Made by a program: the position numbers and the translations under genes. 64,000 bases of DNA, from NCBI GenBank assembly GCA_964640175.1, contig CAZXFW010000005.1, positions 1 to 64,000 on the forward strand. The letters are read 5' to 3'. The number at the start of each line of letters is the position of its first letter. The first letter of the stretch is position 1. Positions 26,036 through 34,065 of this stretch are shown here, piece after piece. The notes beneath the pieces are model-generated. The model was not told the DNA's origin. It searched no databases and worked only from the letters and a program-made list of their open reading frames with translations. This stretch comes from JACKDX01 sp964640175. Its GTDB lineage: Bacteria; Myxococcota_A; Polyangia; Polyangiales; GCA-016699535.

Positions 26036-27517
26036 TTATCCTGCCCTAACGTTCGATGGGGTCGCGTGAAGGCGAATTCCTGGGGCCACGTGAAATGTTT
26101 TCGGGCTCTTTCGATATGCCGGGGCGAGCGAAGAGGTCCAAGCCAAACAAACGCCGGAAAAAACGGCGAGCTGAGGGAAAAGGTTGATTCTAGCTAGATA
26201 CTCTATCGCGAGCACGATAAACATAAACAGCAAATGCGTTGTGAGGTGATGGGTCCATGTAAAATTGGCCGGAGAACGTTTAAGAAATGCATACAGTCGA
26301 TGGGGTACAGAAAAGATTCCAAACAACAAGAAAGCGAGCCCTATGAATCCACACTCGGAGACGGTTTTTAAAATGGCCGAGCGTGCGACAAATATTTCCT
26401 GTTTCATGTAATGCATGTACTGAACGGGAATGTATTTGTGCGCATAGACATGAGCTGCTCCTAGGCCTGTGCCTGCGATAGCATAGATAGGCTCATTCGC
26501 TAAGAAATCGAAGACCACTTCGTCGAAATCTTCGTACACTTGTCGATCGATGGTTCGTGCACGCAGCACTTCTTTGGCGCTGTCCAGGTCTCCAAAGGCT
26601 CCTGCGGAAGCAATCAATGCCAAGCCTATGCATAGAATCAGCAACGACCGAAATCCACGGGGAAGTGTGATGGATTGAAAGCCCCGGATTCGGCCTAGTA
26701 TGGCGATAAGAAACAAATGGATCACGGTGCCAATGGCCCATAAATAGTACGCAGAGGTTGAGCCGGTAAGCAGCGTAGATACAAACAGCGTGCTCCATGT
26801 CACATGAAGCAGCATCCGTCGTTTTGCAAGATTGCCAAATACCTGGATTAGAAGCATCCCAACAATAAGAGACATGCCCAATTCTTTTGGCTCTCTACCA
26901 AACGAAGACATTCGAAGTAAATCGGTATTGGCGGCTTGTAATATGGCGCTTCGTGTGGTTGCGAACGTACTAGTGCCTAAAAGCGAATTGACCATTCCGA
27001 TGGGGAAAATATCTTGGCCGGAGTACAGCCAGGCGGCTATTTGGAACATTCCGAGTGCACAAAGGGTTAGGCACGAAGCAAGATAGGCCTTTAGCATGAG
27101 CTGATAGTCGTCTAATGTATTTAACAGCCAGGGGATGATGACGAGCGGACTAAAGTCTATGATCAGCATGACGCATTGAAAGATCATGCGAAGCGAGCTG
27201 CTTCGGTATGCTCCCGTGTGTGTGACGTATTTGGGTACTAGAGGAATTTGGACAAGTGTCCAAAAGATTGCAAAAGCCAAAAAAAGCCAAATGCCGACAG
27301 GCAACGACGCTCGGCTGAAGGATTTTTTGTGAAGCAGGCGCTGTGTTCCATACAATGCAATCAGTGGAGTTATAAATGCTTGGTATGGAGTGACTTGTAG
27401 CCCAATGTCGACGTAAAGCCCTAGCCAGGGTAGGAAAAAAACTGCGCAAAGCAATGCAGTCTTTGGACGGAATAGGGCAATCAGCCAAGGAACGAGAAAA
27501 TAGAGTACCCAAACCAT
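26036..27517 (-). CDS. Wzy-like O-antigen/EPS polymerase
   Basis: A 493-residue, very hydrophobic protein with about 10-12 predicted TM helices, from WVLYFLVPWLIALFRPKTALL to the C-terminal LLFMFIVLAIEYLA. The central region has LRMSSFGREPKELGMSLIVGMLLI and, after a long loop, AIAGTGLGAAHVYAHKYIP. These recall the conserved Gly-rich loop of O-antigen ligase/polymerase proteins. Its position between glycosyltransferase genes (6 and 2 bp gaps) supports the role of repeat-unit polymerase. Because a second polymerase/ligase-like protein exists at 18752-21235, the two roles may be split. The family is inferred from topology rather than from a diagnostic motif. Confidence 0.7.
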   Translation of the reverse strand: MVWVLYFLVPWLIALFRPKTALLCAVFFLPWLGLYVDIGLQVTPYQAFITPLIALYGTQRLLHKKSFSRASLPVGIWLFLAFAIFWTLVQIPLVPKYVTHTGAYRSSSLRMIFQCVMLIIDFSPLVIIPWLLNTLDDYQLMLKAYLASCLTLCALGMFQIAAWLYSGQDIFPIGMVNSLLGTSTFATTRSAILQAANTDLLRMSSFGREPKELGMSLIVGMLLIQVFGNLAKRRMLLHVTWSTLFVSTLLTGSTSAYYLWAIGTVIHLFLIAILGRIRGFQSITLPRGFRSLLILCIGLALIASAGAFGDLDSAKEVLRARTIDRQVYEDFDEVVFDFLANEPIYAIAGTGLGAAHVYAHKYIPVQYMHYMKQEIFVARSAILKTVSECGFIGLAFLLFGIFSVPHRLYAFLKRSPANFTWTHHLTTHLLFMFIVLAIEYLARINLFPQLAVFSGVCLAWTSSLAPAYRKSPKTFHVAPGIRLHATPSNVRAG

Positions 27518-27523
27518 TGTGGG

Positions 27524-28741
27524 CTAACTCTTTAACGAATGGTAAAGCGCCGAAAACGCAGACGCTGTTTGTGCAGTATCTTTTAGAAGCTCTTGGCCCC
27601 GCCGGACGCTATGTTGTTTGCATTGTTCTGAAAAAGACGGTTCGCTCAGCATGCGTCTAATAAGGTTAGCCATTTCACTCGGTGTGGTCTCAAAGGTATA
27701 GGACGGATTGGCCATGGTTTCTGGTAGAGATGTAACCCTTGAGCATAGCACAGGCACTCCAAGAATAAGTGCCTCCATGAGCGGGTAGCTCCCAGCTTCG
27801 TATTTGGAGGGAATGATAACAAAGCCACACGATTGATACAACGCGACAAGATGTTCGGCTGGCACGGTTTTTAAAAAACGAACGTGATCTTGTAATCCTA
27901 ATTGTTGAATTTTGCTTTCGACAACGGGATAGAATTCGTTGACATGGCCGGTGCACACCAAGTGCGGCGGTGTAATCCCAAGTTCGTCGCGCATGTAAGC
28001 CATGGCATGCAACAAGCCTATGTGGTTTTTGTGTGGCCACGTCTGAGCTGGATACAACATGAAGGAAGTGGGCAGATTGTAGAGCTTGCGAATATGAAGA
28101 GCGGATTCGGCGTCTGGCTGGGATAACCAACGACGATCGGCAGCGTGTGGACATACGAATATTTTGTCTGACGGTACCTTGAAATAGTTAACAATATCGT
28201 GTTTGACGTGTGAGTAGGAAACAACGATTTTTGTGGCATATTCGAAGCCTAGCCAAAATCCCAAAGCCCTGGCATGGCGAGCCTGAGGGGTAAAATTTTC
28301 TGGAAAATGAAGCTCCTGCACATCGTGTACCGTGATGATGGTAGGTGTGCGCCAAGAATACAACGGCAGCGTTTGGATTGGACTATGCAGCACGTCAAGT
28401 TTGTGTGATGCAATTTGCCATTCGAGATAATTGGTGGCATGAGAAACAGACGGCATCCATTTTTTACGACTTCTGGTTCGTAGGTAATCGAAGCTTCGGT
28501 GCAAAAAATTTGCCTGAGACGACATATGTAGTATCGAAGAGGTAATGCGTCGGTGGGGGAATCTTAGACGCAGCCCTTCGATCAAGCCGACTTGATCTTT
28601 GGTGATAAGCAAATGAAAGTCAGCAGCAATGTCAGAATCTAGTAAAAGCTCCAGTGTGCGCTGTGTATACGGCCCAATCCCTCCGCCCTGTAAGCCTTGT
28701 GCTGCGGCTGCGTAGTAGTAACCTATGCGTAGATTGGGCAT
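27524..28741 (-). CDS. GT4-family glycosyltransferase
   Basis: A GT-B glycosyltransferase of 405 residues. The N-terminal domain begins RIGYYYAAAAQGLQGGGIGPY and includes VISHKLDVLHSPIQT-like Rossmann elements. In the donor domain, SFMLYPAQTWPHKNHIGLLHA is followed by FVIIPSKYEAGSYPLMEALILG, with the E-x7-E pattern in EAGSYPLME. It lies 6 bp before the Wzy-like gene and 3 bp after the acetyltransferase gene, within the same operon. The donor sugar is unknown; mannosyltransferases share this domain pattern. Confidence 0.87.
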   Translation of the reverse strand: MPNLRIGYYYAAAAQGLQGGGIGPYTQRTLELLLDSDIAADFHLLITKDQVGLIEGLRLRFPHRRITSSILHMSSQANFLHRSFDYLRTRSRKKWMPSVSHATNYLEWQIASHKLDVLHSPIQTLPLYSWRTPTIITVHDVQELHFPENFTPQARHARALGFWLGFEYATKIVVSYSHVKHDIVNYFKVPSDKIFVCPHAADRRWLSQPDAESALHIRKLYNLPTSFMLYPAQTWPHKNHIGLLHAMAYMRDELGITPPHLVCTGHVNEFYPVVESKIQQLGLQDHVRFLKTVPAEHLVALYQSCGFVIIPSKYEAGSYPLMEALILGVPVLCSRVTSLPETMANPSYTFETTPSEMANLIRRMLSEPSFSEQCKQHSVRRGQELLKDTAQTASAFSALYHSLKS

Positions 28742-28744
28742 GTG

Positions 28745-29227
28745 TTATTCTAGGGATTTGTGGAAAACGAGTTGTTTTTCATTTGCTGTGTGGGGCACGT
28801 AGCCTAGCGATTCATATAGACGAATCGCCGGCGTATTTGCTGGATGCGTTTTGAGCATAATTTGTTTGGCGCCGCGATGCCTTGCGGATGTGTGCAAAAA
28901 AATCATCAGGGCGCGTGCGATGCCGATGTGTCTGAAGTCGGGATGGGTGGCAATTCCAATGGTTGGGGTTTCATATCCTTCGTCCCACCCGCGAAGCATG
29001 CCATAGGCGAGTATTCGCGGTTCGTCGCGAATAACATAGTACAAGTCTCTGCCTTGATATGCGATTCGAGTTGAAGCTTCTTGTTGGGTTAGGGGGTGTG
29101 GGTGAAAGTATTTAGCATCGCCAGTTTTGTTTAGCGATTCAAAAAAATCTCCGAGAGATATAATGTTTTTTGGGGTCAAATGACGGCATTCAACAATTTC
29201 AAGCATGTGTTTTGAGTTGGTTTCCAA
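28745..29227 (-). CDS. GNAT-family N-acetyltransferase
   Basis: A 160-residue GNAT enzyme that would move an acyl group from a CoA thioester to an amino group. The acetyl-CoA-binding motif A is ATHPDFRHIGIARALMIFLH (the usual R/Q-x-x-G-x-G/A loop), and the C-terminal PAIRLYESLGYVP is typical. The start overlaps the DegT aminotransferase stop by 29 bp. This suggests the pair makes a 4-amino or 3-amino sugar and acylates it, as the WecE/WecD pair does. The sugar identity is inferred from context only. Confidence 0.8.
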   Translation of the reverse strand: METNSKHMLEIVECRHLTPKNIISLGDFFESLNKTGDAKYFHPHPLTQQEASTRIAYQGRDLYYVIRDEPRILAYGMLRGWDEGYETPTIGIATHPDFRHIGIARALMIFLHTSARHRGAKQIMLKTHPANTPAIRLYESLGYVPHTANEKQLVFHKSLE

Positions 29228-30305
29228 GCTGGTCAGCTATGTAATCAATGTGATTTTGTTTAAGGTCCGGCCATGACGGCAGGTTGATGCCACGTCGACC
29301 AAGCTCATCGGCCACGGGAAAATTTCCGTTATTTGCATACATGGGCATTGTGTGAACAGGGTAAAATGTGGGTCGGGTTTCTATGCCATGTTCACTAAGG
29401 CCTTGGCATATTTTGTCGCGTTGGTTTTCAGGGAGTAGTACCGAATACATCCAGTAAGAGTGTGTTAGAGCGGGGTTGGTGGCATGATGTGTTTCAATGG
29501 GTAGGTGCGCCAGGGCAGAGTCGTACTGAAGCGCAATTTGCTTCTTTTTGCTTAGGAGATCTGTGGCGCGTTCGATTTGAGCAAGTCCTATCGCTGCGCA
29601 AATGTTTGTCATCCGGTAATTGTATCCAACAATATCATGCCAGTAGGTCCGGCCTTTGGCCAAGCCCTGTCCTTTGAGATGTGTGCAACGTTCCTTTAGC
29701 GAGTCATTGTTCGTGATCACCATTCCACCTTCGCCTGTGGTGATGGTTTTGTTTCCGTAAAAACTAAAAGTACCAACGTCGCCAAAGGTGCCTACGTGTT
29801 GATTATTAATGCGTGAGCCAAAAGCTTCCGCGCAATCTTCTATAACAAATAGGTTTCGTTCACGTGCAATGCGCATGATGGCTGGCATATCAGCGGGGTG
29901 GCCGTAAAGATGTACGGCAATGATAGCCCTCGTCTTGTGAGTAATCTTGCGCTGGACGTCGAGAGGATCCAGTTGCCAGGAATCGCGGTGCGAATCCACG
30001 AAAACGGGCTTCGCGCCGAGGTAAGCAATGGGATTTACAGAAGCCACATAGGTAAAGCTAGGCACAATGACCTCGTCACCAGGCTGTATGCCGAGGGCTA
30101 GCAATGCAAGATGGATGGCAACGGTTCCGTTGGAGACAGCAATAGCATGTTGGGCGCTGGTGTAACTTGAAAAAGCGTGTTCAAAACGTTGAAGGTATTC
30201 GCCTTTAGAAGAGATCCAACTCGATTCGATGCAATCCAAGACGTATTGTCTCTCGTTGCCAGCGATTGATGGTTGGTAAACGGGAATGGTATATGAAATG
30301 GTCAT
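29199..30305 (-). CDS. DegT/DnrJ/EryC1/StrS sugar aminotransferase
   Basis: A PLP-dependent aminotransferase (368 residues) that aminates nucleotide-linked keto-sugars. The N-terminus is PVYQPSIAGNERQYVLDCI. Hallmarks are AVSNGTVAIHLALLALGIQPGDEVIVPSFTY-type elements, VIEDCAEAFGS, and the PLP lysine Lys186 in FSFYGNKTITTGEGG, which forms the internal aldimine. The gene is coupled to the acetyltransferase by overlap and starts 5 bp after the FkbM-like gene. Likely substrates are keto-deoxy nucleotide sugars such as a GDP- or UDP-4-keto-6-deoxyhexose. Family confidence is high; substrate confidence is low. Confidence 0.92.
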   Translation of the reverse strand: MTISYTIPVYQPSIAGNERQYVLDCIESSWISSKGEYLQRFEHAFSSYTSAQHAIAVSNGTVAIHLALLALGIQPGDEVIVPSFTYVASVNPIAYLGAKPVFVDSHRDSWQLDPLDVQRKITHKTRAIIAVHLYGHPADMPAIMRIARERNLFVIEDCAEAFGSRINNQHVGTFGDVGTFSFYGNKTITTGEGGMVITNNDSLKERCTHLKGQGLAKGRTYWHDIVGYNYRMTNICAAIGLAQIERATDLLSKKKQIALQYDSALAHLPIETHHATNPALTHSYWMYSVLLPENQRDKICQGLSEHGIETRPTFYPVHTMPMYANNGNFPVADELGRRGINLPSWPDLKQNHIDYIADQLGNQLKTHA

Positions 30306-30310
30306 GACAG

Positions 30311-31243
30311 CTATCGCGAGCCGCTTAATTGGCGAAAAGTGATTTCGGTTTTAGTATCGAGATTGTAGAGTGGCAAGTCTGCAATAATGCGTGTTGCTTG
30401 TTCGAACGATAGAAACGAAAGCTTTCCCGCCTCGTTTCTCGATTCCCTTACATGCGTTTGTTTGTATACCGCTTCAGGGGACTTTGCTTCAAGTGAGCTA
30501 AGGCAGTCTTTGCGTACAAAAAAGGCGTTGCTGCCTGTGGAGTTTGAGGCGACCAAGGCATAGCCTTTGTGCTCAGCCAGATCAGCCAAGGCTGGTAGTG
30601 AGGCACCATAGTAAAGGTTGGAGTAATGGGCCTTGGTGCGTTGAAATGCTGGGTTATACGGTATGGTGAGCTTATGCTCGGAGCCGAATAGACTGTTGTA
30701 TTCGCATATGACAATTGCGGGAGTAATGCATTCGATAGCTTCCCAGATCCAGTAGTCATTGCCGTCGATGTCTATTGATAAAAGACCAATATCTCCGCCA
30801 ATTCCTCCGTTAGTTAGCATTTTATTGATGTTGTCTGTGCTTAAGAAGGCATGTTCTGCTTTTAAATTGTACTGCCAATACAAAGAATCGCGTCTAATCG
30901 CAGCAATTGCATCGGCTGACGCATCCAGCACAAGGCCTGCCCATTGGTTGTTTTGTAATAAAAATCGAGTGTTGGACTCAAGGTAATCTTCCACTCCAAA
31001 CTCCACGAAGATCTTCTTTTGAACGGGCACATGCCTGATCAAAAATTGAATAATGCCGTCTTCTCCCCATTGGGAAAATACTTTAAAGCTTGCTGCTTCG
31101 ATGTCCATAGGGATTTGCTGTTGGATTTGTCTGTTTTCGATTCTTCCAAGCGAAAGCTGCATCTGATTGATTTGAGCCGAAATGTTGTTCATGGTTTTAA
31201 ACATCTTGGTCAAGTGTTGTAGGCGTGGCAGAAAGGGTTTCAT
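30311..31243 (-). CDS. FkbM-like methyltransferase-family protein
   Basis: A 310-residue protein. After a charged coiled-coil start (residues 1-45), VFSQWGEDGIIQFLIRHV and KKIFVEFGVEDYLESNTRFLL carry an E-x-G-type SAM-binding pattern. Then come WAGLVLDAS and LLSIDIDGNDYWIWEAI, which resemble the FkbM/Methyltransf_21 layout. It may methylate a glycan hydroxyl, but such proteins in polysaccharide loci are poorly characterised. The ATG overlaps an upstream in-frame stop codon by four bases (ATGA), where a decayed reading frame ends. Catalytic activity is not certain. Confidence 0.6.
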   Translation of the reverse strand: MKPFLPRLQHLTKMFKTMNNISAQINQMQLSLGRIENRQIQQQIPMDIEAASFKVFSQWGEDGIIQFLIRHVPVQKKIFVEFGVEDYLESNTRFLLQNNQWAGLVLDASADAIAAIRRDSLYWQYNLKAEHAFLSTDNINKMLTNGGIGGDIGLLSIDIDGNDYWIWEAIECITPAIVICEYNSLFGSEHKLTIPYNPAFQRTKAHYSNLYYGASLPALADLAEHKGYALVASNSTGSNAFFVRKDCLSSLEAKSPEAVYKQTHVRESRNEAGKLSFLSFEQATRIIADLPLYNLDTKTEITFRQLSGSR

Positions 31244-31614
31244 AAAATCTCCATAGGTTGCGTAAATCTATGCGTTTGCTGTGTGGAACCAAAAGCAGGG
31301 GTGATGTGTTTGCGCCATAGAGCTCCTGATCTAAATTCTGGGTGAGATTGAGCATAATCAAGAGCGGCTTCGCTTGCCAACACGCATTGTTTCTGCTGGA
31401 ATCATGCCACATCTTCGGGCTAGCGTGAATGTTTGGCGATGAGTAAAGCAAAATTCGAGAGCGCTTGCTTAAGCAATAGTGGCCTGTTAACTGCTGCGGC
31501 AAACAATGCAGTTGCAGCGTCTTTTATGTAATGTGGGCTCAGTCGGACAAGTGATGCTAACGTTAGATCTGGATAACGTGCTGCTGAGGGAAGCTTGTGA
31601 AAACGAATGCACAA
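31240..31614 (-). pseudogene. Possible decayed gene between wzx and the FkbM-like gene
   Basis: This is the only stretch above 300 bases without an intact gene. Downstream of the wzx stop, in the same reading frame, two protein-like blocks appear, separated by an in-frame TAG and TGA with five codons between. Block one (31614-31420, 64 codons from a TTG) contains LASLVRLSPHYIKDAATAL and a Leu/Ala-rich tail. Block two (31401-31240) contains LASEAALDYAQSHPEFRSG and ALWRKHITPAF. The final TGA overlaps the next gene's ATG by four bases, as normal operon genes do. I cannot name the original family, and chance open frame remains possible. Confidence 0.4.
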
Positions 31615-31644
31615 TGGTGCATGGCCTGCGGTTTTTCCTGAGCG

Positions 31645-32970
31645 TCAGCGCCTTAAAAGCCTGGGCACGAGTGCTAACGAGGGCGCTACCGAGCATAGGG
31701 TAAGCGCAATAACTGTTCCCCATATCGCGCCTGGTATGCCAATCCACTTAACGAGTGCTATCGATAGAGGGATCTTAAGGGTTGCCATCGCGGTGCCCAT
31801 GATCGCTTGTGCTTTAATGGTTCCCCTACTGTTCATCAGAATGGCAATTGGATTGAGTATAGCGAACAAAATAGCCCATGTTCCCATGCCTAGAAGTAAG
31901 GAAAGGCTGAGCGGCAGAGTGGTGTCAATCCAAAGTGCGATAAGCATGGGGCCGGCAAGCACCAAGATCAAAACGGCAGGCACTGTGATACCCGTAGAAA
32001 CAAGCGCAGAACGAAAGAATGTACGCCTTACCCACGCAAAGTCTCCTTGAGCAAAGGCTTCTCTGTAAGCAGGCCATAGTGGAGCAAGGAACATGGTAAC
32101 CGTAGTGGTTACCAATAAAAAAAGCCTCATCGGAACGGTGTACTGCATGACAGCTTCTGGACCGAGGACGTGTGCGATAATAAAATTATCCGTTTGGAAT
32201 CCGATGAGTGCAGCAAGTTGTACGACGAAAAAGAGCTGGCCTTCTTTGAGGAGCCGCTTGCAAATGGCGCGATCTGAATAGACAAACGCGGGCCGTAGCT
32301 CCGGTCGCTGTTTGGTAAACAAAATTATTCCTTGAACAGCGCTTGCGGCCAATGGCGCTAAAATATGGCAGCCTACCACCCAGGGAAGGCCTGCATGGCT
32401 TTGCACGGCTAACAAAGTGAAAATAAGCCCCAGTAACATGCCGACCACAGACCAAATTTCATTAATAAAACCTTCCTGCAGACCTGCTTGAACGTTCCCA
32501 GGGATCGCGAGTAGTATTCCCAACACGAGTCGCGCGATCACTAGCAGCGCTATGAGATTCATCTCATTAATCAAGAGAGGCTTGGTGACATTAAAAAGCT
32601 CGTTCCAGCGCACGAGAGGGAACGCTGCGGCGCTAACTACAGTGACAGCAATTGCGATAGTGAGTAATAAAAAGAATGCGCTGGATACTGCGCGGCGTGC
32701 AAGAAGCATGTCTTTGATGCCAAGTGCATGTCCTATCTCATTAAGCAGCCCATTTCCGAGGCCTAAATCTGCAAACATGGAAAGGAGTAGCAAAGAATTG
32801 CAAAGTTCCCATACGCCATAGCTCTCCTTGTCCAAATTTTTCGCCAGTATGGCTACCAGTATTAACTGTATGCCTATGCGAGCAAATCTTGAGAAGGTTG
32901 CTGTGATGACTGTTAGGCCGACATTGCGTTCACGACGGCGAATCGATTCGATATTTTCTGGCTGGGTCAA
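31645..32970 (-). CDS. wzx: Wzx-type polysaccharide flippase
   Basis: A 441-residue membrane protein with about 12 TM helices of the MOP/polysaccharide-synthase flippase family, which moves lipid-linked repeat units across the inner membrane. The first helices contain FSRFARIGIQLILVAILAKNL and SYGVWELCNSLLLLSMFADLGLGNGL, the latter being a very typical Wzx motif. The middle has IGFQTDNFIIAHVLGPEAVM, and the remainder alternates TM helices to the Arg-rich end. The TTG start at 32970 has AAGGA 8 bases upstream, supporting it over nearby out-of-frame codons. It is divergent from fcl and begins the minus-strand glycosyltransferase operon. Confidence 0.86.
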   Translation of the reverse strand: MTQPENIESIRRRERNVGLTVITATFSRFARIGIQLILVAILAKNLDKESYGVWELCNSLLLLSMFADLGLGNGLLNEIGHALGIKDMLLARRAVSSAFFLLLTIAIAVTVVSAAAFPLVRWNELFNVTKPLLINEMNLIALLVIARLVLGILLAIPGNVQAGLQEGFINEIWSVVGMLLGLIFTLLAVQSHAGLPWVVGCHILAPLAASAVQGIILFTKQRPELRPAFVYSDRAICKRLLKEGQLFFVVQLAALIGFQTDNFIIAHVLGPEAVMQYTVPMRLFLLVTTTVTMFLAPLWPAYREAFAQGDFAWVRRTFFRSALVSTGITVPAVLILVLAGPMLIALWIDTTLPLSLSLLLGMGTWAILFAILNPIAILMNSRGTIKAQAIMGTAMATLKIPLSIALVKWIGIPGAIWGTVIALTLCSVAPSLALVPRLLRR

Positions 32971-32997
32971 GTGGCCATTCCTTAGTCAGGTTGTGCT

Positions 32998-33024
32998 TTT
33001 ATAAAGAAACCGTTTGGTGTACAA
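32998..33024 (-). promoter_or_regulatory. Weak candidate promoter for the wzx operon
   Basis: In the 85-bp gap shared with divergent fcl, the minus strand has a TATAAA (33003-32998) and an upstream TTGTAC (33024-33019), 15 bp apart. The spacer is shorter than ideal. No equally good pair is seen for fcl on the plus strand. Confidence 0.25.
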
Positions 33025-33055
33025 ATTGCTGCGCTCTTAGGGGCAATATGGGCTT

Positions 33056-34048
33056 ATGACAGTGGATGCAGAACTCGACATGCGACGCGAACGCGTCATG
33101 ATCACCGGGGCACATGGCTTTTTGGGTTCATTTGTTACCAATGCGCTTGAAAAAGCGGGTTGCCGTGAATTGTTGAGTCCCACCCATAAAGAGTGTGATT
33201 TGTTGGATTTTGCGGGTGTTCAGAGCTATCTCACTGAGCAGCGGCCAAGCGTTATATTTCATCTTGCCGCACGGGTTGGCGGCATTGGTGCCAATCAACA
33301 AAACCCCGGCAGGTATTTCTACGAAAACATGCAAATGGGCATGAATGTTCTTGAGGCCGGGCGTCAGACGGCGATTAAGAAAATGGTATTAGTTGGAACG
33401 ATATGTTCTTATCCAAAGTATGCGCCTGTACCTTTTCGGGAGGCTGACCTGTGGAATGGGTATCCTGAAGAAACAAATGCGCCTTATGGTATTGCAAAGA
33501 AGGCTCTTGTCACCATGGCGCAATCTTACAGGCAGCAGTATGGACTAAACACCGTGTGTCTTCTTCCGGTCAATTTGTATGGTCCTAGAGATAATTTTGA
33601 TCTGCAATCCAGTCATGTCATTCCAGCGTTGGTTCGTAAGTGCGTGGATGCACTCGACCAACAGCAAGATCATATTGAGTTATGGGGAGATGGTACTCCG
33701 ACTCGAGAATTTTTGTATGTAGCAGACTGCGCTGAGGCGTTAGTTACGGCTGCACGTTGCTATAATGATCCGAGCCCAGTTAATGTCGGGACAGGGTTTG
33801 AAATTAGCATCAGGGATTTGGCGCATCTCATTAGTAAGCTAACCGGCTTTCGGGGGAAGATTCTTTGGGATGTGTCTAGGCCTAATGGACAGCCTCGTAG
33901 AATGCTGGATACCACATTGGCCAAAGAGCGATTTGGTTTTGTGGCCCAAACGTCACTTGAGGCAGGGCTTGAGCATACCGTTGAGTGGTACCAATCGAAC
34001 AAAGAGCACATCCGCCGCAATGAACCTGATTCCAACGTGTGTCTTTGA
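33056..34048 (+). CDS. fcl: GDP-L-fucose synthase
   Basis: An epimerase/reductase of 330 residues that converts GDP-4-keto-6-deoxymannose to GDP-L-fucose with NADPH. The nucleotide-binding motif is MITGAHGFLGSFV. FHLAARVGGIGANQQNPGRYFYEN is the family signature, followed by VLVGTICSYPKYAPVPFREADLWNGYPEETNAPYGIAKKA, with catalytic Tyr144 and Lys148. The last third has WGDGTPTREFLYVADCAEA. The ATG at 33056 is kept; Met9 is an alternative start. Gmd, the enzyme for the preceding step, lies about 3.7 kb downstream on the same strand. Confidence 0.93.
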   Translation: MTVDAELDMRRERVMITGAHGFLGSFVTNALEKAGCRELLSPTHKECDLLDFAGVQSYLTEQRPSVIFHLAARVGGIGANQQNPGRYFYENMQMGMNVLEAGRQTAIKKMVLVGTICSYPKYAPVPFREADLWNGYPEETNAPYGIAKKALVTMAQSYRQQYGLNTVCLLPVNLYGPRDNFDLQSSHVIPALVRKCVDALDQQQDHIELWGDGTPTREFLYVADCAEALVTAARCYNDPSPVNVGTGFEISIRDLAHLISKLTGFRGKILWDVSRPNGQPRRMLDTTLAKERFGFVAQTSLEAGLEHTVEWYQSNKEHIRRNEPDSNVCL

Positions 34049-34065
34049 TGGGTTAAGGTGAATCG

